Assembly (NCBI RefSeq): GCF_003129925.1
Contig: NZ_QFFN01000018.1
Coordinates: 1 to 48,544 of the forward strand
DNA: 48,544 nt
Origin: Bifidobacterium catulorum
Lineage (GTDB): Bacteria; Actinomycetota; Actinomycetes; Actinomycetales; Bifidobacteriaceae
Direction: 5' to 3'
The position numbers and the translations under genes are program-made. The notes below the pieces were generated by a model, which was not told the DNA's origin, searched no databases, and was given only the letters and a program-made list of their open reading frames with translations. Position 1 is the first letter of the stretch. Every line of letters starts with the position of its first letter. Below are positions 24,617 to 32,000 of this stretch, piece by piece.

Positions 24617-25390
24617 CTAGCGCAGCAGGTAGCCGCCGTCGACCGGCAGCATCACGCCGGTGACGTAGTCGGACGCCTCGCTGGCGAGGAACACCATCGG
24701 TCCCATGAGCTGCTCGGGCACGCCCCACTCGCCGGAGGGGATGTGCTCGCGGATCTCCGGCCCGCGGACCGGGTCCTGCTGCAGGGAGCGGGTCATGTCG
24801 GTGATGATGTATCCGGGGGCAAGGCCGTTGACCTGGATGTTGTACGGGGCGAGCGCATCGGCGTAGGCGCGGGTCAGGCCGAGCACGCCGTGCTTGCTGG
24901 CCGCGTACGGGAAGATGCGCTTGCCGGCGCGGTAGGACTGCATGGAGCCGATGTTGATGATCTTGCCGTGCTTCTGCTTGGCCATCACCTTGGCGGCGGC
25001 GTGCGAGAGCATGTACAGGCCGTTGAGGTTCACGTCGATGACCTTGTACCAGTCCTCGTCCTTGAAGTCGAGCACATCGTTGCGGATCTGGATGCCGGCG
25101 TTGTTGACGAGGATGTCGAGGTGGCCGAACTGCTCGACGACGGCGTCTACGATGGCGTCGGCCGCGCCGGGCTTGGTGATGTCCTGCTTGATGAAGCCGA
25201 TCTTGCGGCCGTTGGCCTCGACGATCTCGCGGATCTCGTCCCAGCCCTCCTCGTTCTCGGCGGCGACGAAAATGTCGGCGCCGTACATGGAGAGCGCGAT
25301 GGAATAGTTGCGTCCGAGGCCGCGGGCGCCGCCGGTGATGAGGGCGACCTTGCCTTCGAGGTTGTAGCTGTTGCGATCGAACTTGGGCAT
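24617..25390 (-). CDS. SDR-family dehydrogenase (gluconate 5-dehydrogenase/KduD-like)
   Basis: The 257-aa protein is a classical SDR with TGGARGLGRNYS, NNAGI, the serine in INIGSMQ, YAASKHG as Tyr/Lys, and a C-terminal HIPSGEWGVPEQLMGPMVFLASEASDYVTGVMLPVDGGYLLR. It resembles gluconate 5-dehydrogenases (5-keto-D-gluconate reductases) and KduD. Placed between an L-idonate-dehydrogenase-like enzyme and a transporter, it would complete L-idonate to 5-ketogluconate to D-gluconate, which GntK can phosphorylate. ATG at 25390 follows ACAAAGGAGTAATC, nearly the same leader as the polyol SDR. It is diverged from the SDR at 16550-17326. Confidence 0.85.
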   Translation of the reverse strand: MPKFDRNSYNLEGKVALITGGARGLGRNYSIALSMYGADIFVAAENEEGWDEIREIVEANGRKIGFIKQDITKPGAADAIVDAVVEQFGHLDILVNNAGIQIRNDVLDFKDEDWYKVIDVNLNGLYMLSHAAAKVMAKQKHGKIINIGSMQSYRAGKRIFPYAASKHGVLGLTRAYADALAPYNIQVNGLAPGYIITDMTRSLQQDPVRGPEIREHIPSGEWGVPEQLMGPMVFLASEASDYVTGVMLPVDGGYLLR

Positions 25391-25534
25391 GATTACTCCT
25401 TTGTATGCCGTTGATGGGGTTCCGTTGATTGCGGTTGGTGGCGGATTACGGTCGCCGCCGCCCGTACGACCGGACGCCGGCGACGGGAGGAAGGGGCCGG
25501 GGCCCGCCTGTGGCGTGCGCCCCGGCCATGGGGG

Positions 25535-26548
25535 TCACATGGCGATGAGCACCTTGGCGGACTTGGATGCGTCGGCCGCGGTGGCGAACGCCTCGCGGTA
25601 GTCATCGACGGGGAAGACCTGCGTGATGACCTCTTCGAGGTTGGGGTTCCTGGCCAGCACCTCGACGGCGTCGCGGATCTCCTGAAAGAAGCGGAAGCTG
25701 CCGATGTAGGTGATCTCCTTGCCGTTGATGGCGGAGATGTTGAGGCTGGCGTCGCGGTTGACCATCATGCCGACCTGGATGATGGTGGCGCCGGGGGCGG
25801 CAGCCTTGAACGAGGCGCTGATGGCCGGGGCCGCGCCGGAGCATTCGAGGATGAGGTCGTACTCGTTGTCGGGCAGGGACTCCTGGGCCACGTTGTAGAC
25901 CTTGGTCGCGCCGAGCTTCTTCGCCACGGAGAGCGGATGGTCGAGCACGTCGGAGACGGCCACGCTTGCGGCGCCTTCGGTGAGGGCGGCGCCTGCGGCG
26001 AGCAGGCCGATGGGGCCGGCGCCGGAGACGAGGACCTTCTTGCCGCGCACGCCGCCGGCGAGGTTGATGGCGTGCAGTCCGACGCCCAGCGGCTCGGCCA
26101 GGGCGGCGGCCTTGAGGGAGACGCCTTCGGGCAGGACGATGAGCTGGTCGGGGCGGACCGCCATCTTCTCGGTCATGCCGCCCTGCTCGTGCGGCAGGTA
26201 CTGGGCGGATCCGAGGTAGCGGCCGTTGGGCCAGATCTCCGGCTTGTCCTCGATGCCGGGCTGCTTCTCGCCCCAGGTGGAGGGATGGATGGCGACCGGG
26301 GTGCCGGCGGGGATGACCTTGCCGTCGACCTCGACGTCCTCGTCCGTCACCGCGCTGATCTCATGGCCGGGGACGATGGGTTCGCGGACGACCGACATGC
26401 CCACCTGGCCGTCGGCCAGATAATGCAGGTCGGATCCGCAGATGCCGATGAACTGGGGACGGACGACGACCTTGCCGTCCTCGTGCTCGGGTTCGGGGCG
26501 CTCAGCCAGGTCAATCAGTCCCTTGCCGCTGATAAGTACCGACTTCAC
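25535..26548 (-). CDS. MDR-family sugar-acid dehydrogenase (L-idonate 5-dehydrogenase-like), paralog 2
   Basis: The 337-aa protein has the same length as paralog 1. Its marks are the same: ICGSDLHYLADGQVG, PGHE, LGSAQYLPHEQGGMTEKM, VSGAGPIGLLAAG and GKEITYIGSFRFFQEI. It too lacks the structural-zinc cysteine lobe. The start is GTG at 26548, eight bases after AAGGAGG; this gives the same length as paralog 1, while the ATG at 26581 lies before the ribosome binding site. It opens the operon MDR 2 - SDR - transporter B and is divergent from LacI 2. Substrate is probably L-idonate, L-gulonate or a similar aldonate. Confidence 0.85.
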   Translation of the reverse strand: MKSVLISGKGLIDLAERPEPEHEDGKVVVRPQFIGICGSDLHYLADGQVGMSVVREPIVPGHEISAVTDEDVEVDGKVIPAGTPVAIHPSTWGEKQPGIEDKPEIWPNGRYLGSAQYLPHEQGGMTEKMAVRPDQLIVLPEGVSLKAAALAEPLGVGLHAINLAGGVRGKKVLVSGAGPIGLLAAGAALTEGAASVAVSDVLDHPLSVAKKLGATKVYNVAQESLPDNEYDLILECSGAAPAISASFKAAAPGATIIQVGMMVNRDASLNISAINGKEITYIGSFRFFQEIRDAVEVLARNPNLEEVITQVFPVDDYREAFATAADASKSAKVLIAM

Positions 26549-26592
26549 TTCAACATCCTCCTTGATGTCTGATGTTTTCATTTCCCAAGGTA

Positions 26593-26705
26593 TATCGTTT
26601 CCCTTGTTGAGATAACGTTACCCCTAAACTCGTTATAATGTCAATATACGTTGAAATTTGAGTCGTGTCGCACCTATCAAATCACTGATTTATCGTTTCA
26701 CTAAA
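26593..26705. promoter_or_regulatory. Candidate LacI operators between MDR 2 and LacI 2
   Basis: TATCGTT occurs at 26593-26599 and inside TTTATCGTTTCACTAAA (26689-26705), the counterpart of the site near LacI 1. A TATAAT word lies at 26634-26639. Confidence 0.5.
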
Positions 26706-26788
26706 TAATTCAATAAGACACGTTATGAAAAGTGCGGCGCACAAAAAGAACGACCCGTAGAATATGCAATGAACGCAGTTTCCGCATA

Positions 26789-26798
26789 CCCCCCCCCC
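26789..26798. repeat. Run of ten cytosines in the LacI 2 leader
   Basis: C10 ends 14 bases before the LacI 2 ATG, in the place of the ribosome binding site. Such a tract is prone to length change by slippage. Confidence 0.9.
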
Positions 26799-26812
26799 GA
26801 ACGGATACGACC

Positions 26813-27820
26813 ATGAGACGCCACAAGACCATAACCATCAAGGAAGTCGCCCAAGTGGCCGACGTATCCGTCACGACCGTCTCGCGGTATCTCAACGGCA
26901 ACCTCGGCAAGATGAGCGACGCGACGCAGCGACGCATCGGCCGGGTCATCAAGGACCTCGGCTACCGGCCGTCCGCCGCCGCGAAGAACATGAGGTCGGG
27001 CAGCACCCACATCATCGGCGTGGTCGTAGGCGACATCTCCAACGTGTTCGCGTCGATGCTGTTCACCGGCATGTACAAGACGCTGCAGCCACGCGGATAC
27101 AGCGTGATGCTGCTCAACGCCGACAACGACGCCGACGCCGAACGCGACTGCGTGGAGAAACTGCTGGAGCAGAACGTCGACGGGCTGATCATCCAGCCGA
27201 GCCGCAACGACTTCGAGGACTACTACCCCATCGTCAACGCGAACACTCCGCTCGCGTTCGTGGACCGATACGTCGCCTCCACCCCGTCGTCGGCGATCCA
27301 CGTGACCAGCGACAACGCCGACGCCAGCCGCAACATGTGCAAGGAGCTCGCCTTTCGCGGATACGAACGCATCGTCGTCATCCGCAGCACCACCGTCGAC
27401 ACCTCGGCCCAGATGCCACGTATGCGGGCCATCATCGACGAATCGGCCGCACTCGGCATCGACCTCAGCATCATGGATCTCAACGGACGTTCGGACGACT
27501 GGCTCGCCGACTCGCTGCGGACGCTGAAGAAGGACCCGCGCAGAACCGTCGTCGTCTCGCTGATGGGACCGCTGCTGCTGCGTGTGCTCGCCGCGGCGCG
27601 CTCGACGGGCACACGATTCCCCGAAGACCTGGGGATGCTGAGCTTCGACGACTGGGAATGGGGCCAGTACGTGGGGCACGGCATCGACCTCATCCTCCAG
27701 GACCCCGAAGCCATCGGACGGCAGGCGGCGCAGGCGCTGCTCGACGTCATCAACGGGAACCCGCCCGCCCGCAACGAGATAGTGGTGCCCACCAAACGGG
27801 TCCCCGGGCACTCGCTATGA
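26813..27820 (+). CDS. LacI-family regulator 2
   Basis: The 335-aa repressor has the helix-turn-helix TITIKEVAQVADVSVTTVSRYLNG and hinge YRPSAAAKNMRSGST. The effector domain begins IIGVVVGDISNVFA and the tail FDDWEWGQYVGHGIDLIL...PTKRVPGHSL matches LacI 1. I chose the ATG at 26813, directly before RRHKTITIKE; the open frame to 26732 only covers leader sequence with a C10 run. It is divergent from MDR dehydrogenase 2 and probably represses that operon until a sugar acid binds. No good Shine-Dalgarno is visible next to the start, which makes the C-tract worth attention. Confidence 0.92.
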   Translation: MRRHKTITIKEVAQVADVSVTTVSRYLNGNLGKMSDATQRRIGRVIKDLGYRPSAAAKNMRSGSTHIIGVVVGDISNVFASMLFTGMYKTLQPRGYSVMLLNADNDADAERDCVEKLLEQNVDGLIIQPSRNDFEDYYPIVNANTPLAFVDRYVASTPSSAIHVTSDNADASRNMCKELAFRGYERIVVIRSTTVDTSAQMPRMRAIIDESAALGIDLSIMDLNGRSDDWLADSLRTLKKDPRRTVVVSLMGPLLLRVLAAARSTGTRFPEDLGMLSFDDWEWGQYVGHGIDLILQDPEAIGRQAAQALLDVINGNPPARNEIVVPTKRVPGHSL

Positions 27821-27867
27821 CCACGCGGCGCCGGAGCAACAACCAACCGGCAACCGACCAACAACGG

Positions 27868-27905
27868 AAAAAGGCCCGGACCCCGATGAATCGGGAATCC
27901 GGGCC
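27868..27905 (-). terminator. Intrinsic terminator of luxS
   Basis: On the minus strand GGCCCGGA...TCCGGGCC with a paired interior (CCCGAT/ATCGGG) is followed by TTTTT. It lies 34 bp past the luxS stop. Confidence 0.85.
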
Positions 27906-27938
27906 TCGGAACCGAACGGGCCGAAGGGCCTTCGGCGA

Positions 27939-28421
27939 TCAGACGACCTTGCGCTCGAACGGGTCGGAGCTGATGCCCTTGGCGAGGATGTCCTTCGCCC
28001 ACTCCTTGGCGGTGAACAGGCTGTGGTCGCGGTAGTTGCCGCAGCTTTCGATCGTGGTGGCGGGCACATCGTCCCACGTGGCCTTGTAGGCGATGAACTC
28101 CAGGGCCTCCTTGAGCGCGCGGGCAACGTCCTCGGTGGAATGCTCGCCCCACGTCAGCAGATGGAAGCCGGTACGGCATCCGAACGGCGAGCAGTCGATG
28201 TAGCCGGGGATGCGTTCGCGCAGCAGCACGGCGATGGTGTGCTCGATGGTGTGCAGGCCGCCGGTCGGGATGGCGTTCTCGTTCGGCTGCACCAGACGCA
28301 GGTCGTAGTTGGAGATCACGTCGCCGTTGGGGCCGGTCTCCGTATCGATGTAGCGCACATACGGCGCCTTGACCTTCGTGTGATCGAGCTGGAAGCTTTC
28401 GACGACCGGCTTGTCTGCCAT
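27939..28421 (-). CDS. luxS: S-ribosylhomocysteine lyase LuxS
   Basis: The 160-aa metalloenzyme cleaves S-ribosylhomocysteine to homocysteine and DPD, the precursor of autoinducer-2. The HTIEH iron/zinc site (H57, H61), the catalytic cysteine C82 in SPFGCRTGF and the third ligand C127 in [10 protein letters not shown] are all present. ATG at 28421 follows CAAGGAGGACATC; upstream in-frame codons to 28454 are not used. It is the last of four minus-strand genes (cbs-like, metB-like, recQ, luxS), which links it to homocysteine recycling, although the 149-bp gap to recQ may hold its own promoter. Confidence 0.97.
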   Translation of the reverse strand: MADKPVVESFQLDHTKVKAPYVRYIDTETGPNGDVISNYDLRLVQPNENAIPTGGLHTIEHTIAVLLRERIPGYIDCSPFGCRTGFHLLTWGEHSTEDVARALKEALEFIAYKATWDDVPATTIESCGNYRDHSLFTAKEWAKDILAKGISSDPFERKVV

Positions 28422-28570
28422 GATGTCCTCCTTGCAAGACGAAAACGACGTCACGCGCGCATCGCACGCATATGACCGCTATCTACTGTCGTCGCAAAAT
28501 CGTCAATCGTCAACCGCATGGTCATACACGTCGATTATCACCGGCCATCGGCGGCGCGGCCCATCATGGA

Positions 28571-30496
28571 TCACCGTCCGTCGCCGCCGAAACCGGCCCC
28601 CGCGAACTCGCGGATCACGGCGAGGAACCGCTCGCCGTAGAGTTCGAGCTTGTGCTGGCCGACGCCGTTGACCGCAAGGAATCCGGCGTCGTCCGTCGGC
28701 TTGAGCTCGCACATGCCGCGCAATGATTTGTCGGAGAACACGATGTACGGCGGCTTGCCGATCTCGCGCGCGATTTCGGTGCGCAGTCCGCGCAGCCGTT
28801 CGAACAGTTCGGCGTCGGCATCGGAGAGTTCGGCGGGGGCGGCGGACCGAGCTCCGCGCGATGCGCCGCCCGACGCAGGCCCGCCGCCCGATACCGGCCG
28901 TTCCACCTGCTTGATGACCATGTGGAAGTCGGTCCGAGCGGTTTCGGCGGCCCGTTCGCCATAGTCGACGAGCGGGTATTTGCCGTCGCGTATCCGCAGG
29001 TATCCGTCCGACGCCATCTGCGATATGACGTCGCGGATGCGGGCGGCCGGCACGTCCTCAAGCGCCCCGTAGGAGTCGGCGGAGTCGAGGTGCCGCCAGT
29101 CGTGCATCTCCTGGGCGTCGGAGCCGCGCAGCATCTGCGTGATCTTGCCGGCGCCGAGGCATCCGGGCCGGCCGTCGCGGTCCGTTCCGAGCAGTTCGCG
29201 GATGTCGTGCAGGCATCGGCTGACGGCCACGGCGATCCTCGTCACGTCGATCGTCTCGAATTCGCCATCGCAGTTGGAGCAGCCGGAGCAGGGCCCGGCG
29301 TCGGTCTCGCCGAAATACGAGGTGATGTATCGGTGCAGGCAGTCGGTGGTGCGGCAATAGCCGATCATGACATCGAGCAGCACGCGCCGGCGGTTGCGTA
29401 TGACTTCGGCCTCGTCATCGCTGAGCCGCTCGTTGTCGTTCTCCCTGTCGATGAAACGACGCCGGGTGTTGATGTCGCCGTCGCTCCACAGCAGCGTGCA
29501 TCGGGCGGGTTCGCCATCCCGTCCGGCACGACCGGCCTCCTGATAGTAGGCTTCGATGCTGTCGGGCATGTTGTGGTGGACTACATAGCGCACGTTGGAT
29601 TTGTCGATGCCCATGCCGAACGCGTTGGTGGCGACGACGACATGCACCTCGTCGTTGACGAAGTCGCGTTGCGCCTGAGATCGTTCCTCGGCCGGCAGGC
29701 CCGCGTGGTAGCAGGCGGCGGCGATGCCGCGATCGCGCAGATCGTCGGCGAGCGCCTCGGTCTCCTTGCGTGTGGCGCAGTAGATGATGCCGGATTCGTC
29801 GGGACGTGCGGTCACGTATCGTTCTATCCATTGGCGTTTGACGCTGGGCACGGCCTTGATGACGTCGAAGTACAGGTTGGGGCGGTCGAAGCCGGTGACG
29901 CTGACCTGGGGGTTCCTGAGCCCCACGAGGTCGATGATGTCGTGGCGTACGCGTTCGGTGGCGGTCGCGGTGAACGCGGCGACGACGGGACGGTACGGGA
30001 GCGCGGCGATGAAGTCGCCGATGCCGAGGTATGCCGGGCGGAAGTCCTGCCCCCATTGGGAGACGCAGTGGGCCTCGTCGATGGCGAGCAGTGCGATGCG
30101 GGTCCGGGCGGCGAAGTTCGTGAACTGTTGGGTGCCGAGTCGTTCGGGCGCCACGTAGACGGCGTCGCATCGTCCGGAGGCGGCTTCGGCGAGCGCGGCG
30201 GACTGTTCGTCGAGGCTTTGCGTGGAGTTGACGTAGACGGCGTGGATGCCGTTGTCCTCAAGGGCGGCGACCTGGTCGGCCATCAGCGACACCAGCGGCG
30301 AGACGACGACGGTGATGCCGCCGAGCAGTACGGAGGGGATCTGATAGCAGATGGATTTTCCGGCGCCGGTGGGCATGACGCCGAGCGCGTCGCGCCCGGC
30401 CAGGATGGCCGCTATGAGCGGCTCCTGGCCGGGCCGGAACCCGTCGTAGCCGAAATAGTGCTTGAGCGCCGCACGCGCATCGTTCATGTCTGCCAT
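28571..30496 (-). CDS. recQ: ATP-dependent DNA helicase RecQ
   Basis: The 641-aa 3'-5' helicase acts in recombination and fork repair. Visible marks are Walker A MPTGAGKSICYQIP (41-48), the DEAH box AIDEAHCVSQWGQDFRPAY with the RecQ aromatic loop, FGMGIDKSNVRYVVHHNMP and the QEAGRAGRDG motif VI. The RQC zinc cysteines are CRTTDCLHRY...PCSGCSNCDG. The C-terminal HRDC domain is LFERLRGLRTEIAREIGKPPYIVFSDKSL. ATG at 30496 or 30487 are both possible. It lies between metB-like and luxS genes, 58 bp after the former. Confidence 0.97.
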   Translation of the reverse strand: MADMNDARAALKHYFGYDGFRPGQEPLIAAILAGRDALGVMPTGAGKSICYQIPSVLLGGITVVVSPLVSLMADQVAALEDNGIHAVYVNSTQSLDEQSAALAEAASGRCDAVYVAPERLGTQQFTNFAARTRIALLAIDEAHCVSQWGQDFRPAYLGIGDFIAALPYRPVVAAFTATATERVRHDIIDLVGLRNPQVSVTGFDRPNLYFDVIKAVPSVKRQWIERYVTARPDESGIIYCATRKETEALADDLRDRGIAAACYHAGLPAEERSQAQRDFVNDEVHVVVATNAFGMGIDKSNVRYVVHHNMPDSIEAYYQEAGRAGRDGEPARCTLLWSDGDINTRRRFIDRENDNERLSDDEAEVIRNRRRVLLDVMIGYCRTTDCLHRYITSYFGETDAGPCSGCSNCDGEFETIDVTRIAVAVSRCLHDIRELLGTDRDGRPGCLGAGKITQMLRGSDAQEMHDWRHLDSADSYGALEDVPAARIRDVISQMASDGYLRIRDGKYPLVDYGERAAETARTDFHMVIKQVERPVSGGGPASGGASRGARSAAPAELSDADAELFERLRGLRTEIAREIGKPPYIVFSDKSLRGMCELKPTDDAGFLAVNGVGQHKLELYGERFLAVIREFAGAGFGGDGR

Positions 30497-30554
30497 GACT
30501 TCGAGTCTATGGCCCGGCGGAGAGAATCCGACACGTGCGGCGGCCTGCGTCGTG

Positions 30555-31724
30555 CTACTTCGTGCGTTCGAGGGCCTGGTCGAGGTCGGCGATGAGGTCG
30601 TCGGCGTTTTCGATGCCGACGGAGAGACGGATGAGGTTGTCGGGCACCTGCAGCGTGGTGCCGGCCACGGAGGCGTGGGTCATGGCGGCAGGGTGCTCGA
30701 TCAGCGATTCCACGCCGCCGAGGGATTCGGCCAGGGTAAAGATCTCGGTGGATTCCGCGAACTTCAGCGCGGCCTCGCGTCCTGCGGCGAGCTGCACGGA
30801 GACGACGCCGCCGAAGCCGCCGTGCATCTGGCGAGCGGCGATGTCGTGGCCGGGATGCGATTCGAGGCCCGGATACAGCACCCGCTCCACTTCGGGCAGG
30901 GTGGCGAGGTGTTCGGCCACGGCGAGCGCGTTGGCGCTGTGGCGCCTCACGCGCAGTTCAAGGGTCTTGAGGCCTCGGGTCTGGAGCCAGGAGTCGAACG
31001 GGGCGGGCACGGCGCCGGCGGAGTTCTGCAGGAAGGCGACGGCGTCGCGCGTGGCCTCGTCGTTGGTCACGATGGCGCCGCCGACCACGTCGGAGTGGCC
31101 GCCGATGTACTTGGTGGTGGAGTAGACCACATCGTCGGCACCGAGTTCGAGCGGATGCTGGAGCACGGGAGAGGCGAACGTGTTGTCGACGACCACCCTG
31201 ACGCCGTGCGCGTGCGCGAGGGCGCTCACGGCTTCGATGTCGGTGACGCGCAGCATCGGGTTGGAGGGGGTCTCCACCCAGATGACCGCATAGTCGGAGT
31301 CCTCGAAGGCCTCCTTCACGGCGTCGATGTTCGAAACGTCGACCACGTCGAGGCCGATGCCCCATGGCACGAACACCTTGCTCAGCAGGCGGTAGGTGCC
31401 GCCGTACACGTCGTCGCCGAGCAGGATGCGGTCGCCGGGCTTGAGCGTGGAGCGCAGCAGCACATCGATGGCGGCGAGGCCCGAGGAGAAGGCGAGCGCG
31501 TACCTGCCGCCCTCGATGGCGGCGAGCTGCGCGTCGAAGGAGTCGCGGGTCGGGTTGCCGGAACGCGTGTAGTCGTAGCCCTTGCGCAGGTTGCCGACGC
31601 CGTCCTGCTTGTAGGTGGAGGTCAGGTAGAGCGGCGGCACGACGGCGCCGGTGACGGGGTCGGGCTCCTGGCCGGCGTGGATGGCGCGGGTGGCGAGCTG
31701 GGTGGCGGTGAAATCGATGGTCAT
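30555..31724 (-). CDS. metB: Cystathionine gamma-synthase/lyase (PLP enzyme)
   Basis: The 389-aa protein is a Cys/Met-metabolism PLP enzyme with PLYLTSTYKQ, YDYTRSGNPTRD, AFSSGLAAID and the PLP lysine K205 in DVVYSTTKYIGGHSDVVGG. Sequence alone does not separate the gamma-synthase (cystathionine from activated homoserine and cysteine) from the gamma-lyase (cystathionine to cysteine). The neighbour on the same strand is a CBS-type beta-synthase, which favours a lyase role in making cysteine from homocysteine. The start is ATG 31724 with AAGGAAA nine bases away. The symbol metB is used as the conventional name for this subgroup. Confidence 0.88.
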   Translation of the reverse strand: MTIDFTATQLATRAIHAGQEPDPVTGAVVPPLYLTSTYKQDGVGNLRKGYDYTRSGNPTRDSFDAQLAAIEGGRYALAFSSGLAAIDVLLRSTLKPGDRILLGDDVYGGTYRLLSKVFVPWGIGLDVVDVSNIDAVKEAFEDSDYAVIWVETPSNPMLRVTDIEAVSALAHAHGVRVVVDNTFASPVLQHPLELGADDVVYSTTKYIGGHSDVVGGAIVTNDEATRDAVAFLQNSAGAVPAPFDSWLQTRGLKTLELRVRRHSANALAVAEHLATLPEVERVLYPGLESHPGHDIAARQMHGGFGGVVSVQLAAGREAALKFAESTEIFTLAESLGGVESLIEHPAAMTHASVAGTTLQVPDNLIRLSVGIENADDLIADLDQALERTK

Positions 31725-32000
31725 GGGGGATGTTTCCTTTGTTATCTGTTGTGGTGGTTTGGATTATGGATTGGGGTTCATGGTGCCGAAACGGTCGGAT
31801 GATGTGCATTCCGCGACACACTCAAGGCCGTTCGGCCAAGCCTACGGCCGGGCGACGTATGCCTCCTCCCTTGCTGCGTGCGCTTTTCGGCTCCCCTCCC
31901 TGAGGGGAGCTGTCCGCGCAGCGGACTGAGGGGAGTCGCGACGGCACTCAGCGACATCGTCTCGTAATCGATACGACGGTCATACGAGGCTCCTTAGCCG
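31725..32000. other. Gap between metB-like and cbs-like genes
   Basis: The 276-bp gap holds copy 2 of the palindromic CTCCCCTC element (31891-31935) and short GGCCG/CGGCC inverted words (31826-31850). No gene or recognisable riboswitch is seen. Confidence 0.45.
31891..31935. repeat. Palindromic intergenic element, copy 2
   Basis: The 45-bp element is the reverse complement of 1435-1480 apart from a few bases (CTCCCCTC..GAGGGGAGCTGTCCGC/GCGGACTGAGGGGAG). It lies between metB-like and cbs-like genes. Confidence 0.7.

Noticed and set aside
24343..24663. Plus-strand continuation of an open frame past transporter B
   Set aside because: It is antisense to the transporter and then runs through the hairpin-rich leader; no family features.
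31725..32000. SAM or other sulfur riboswitch before the metB-like gene
   Set aside because: No conserved riboswitch core was recognised; the structured part is the palindromic element shared with 1435-1480.
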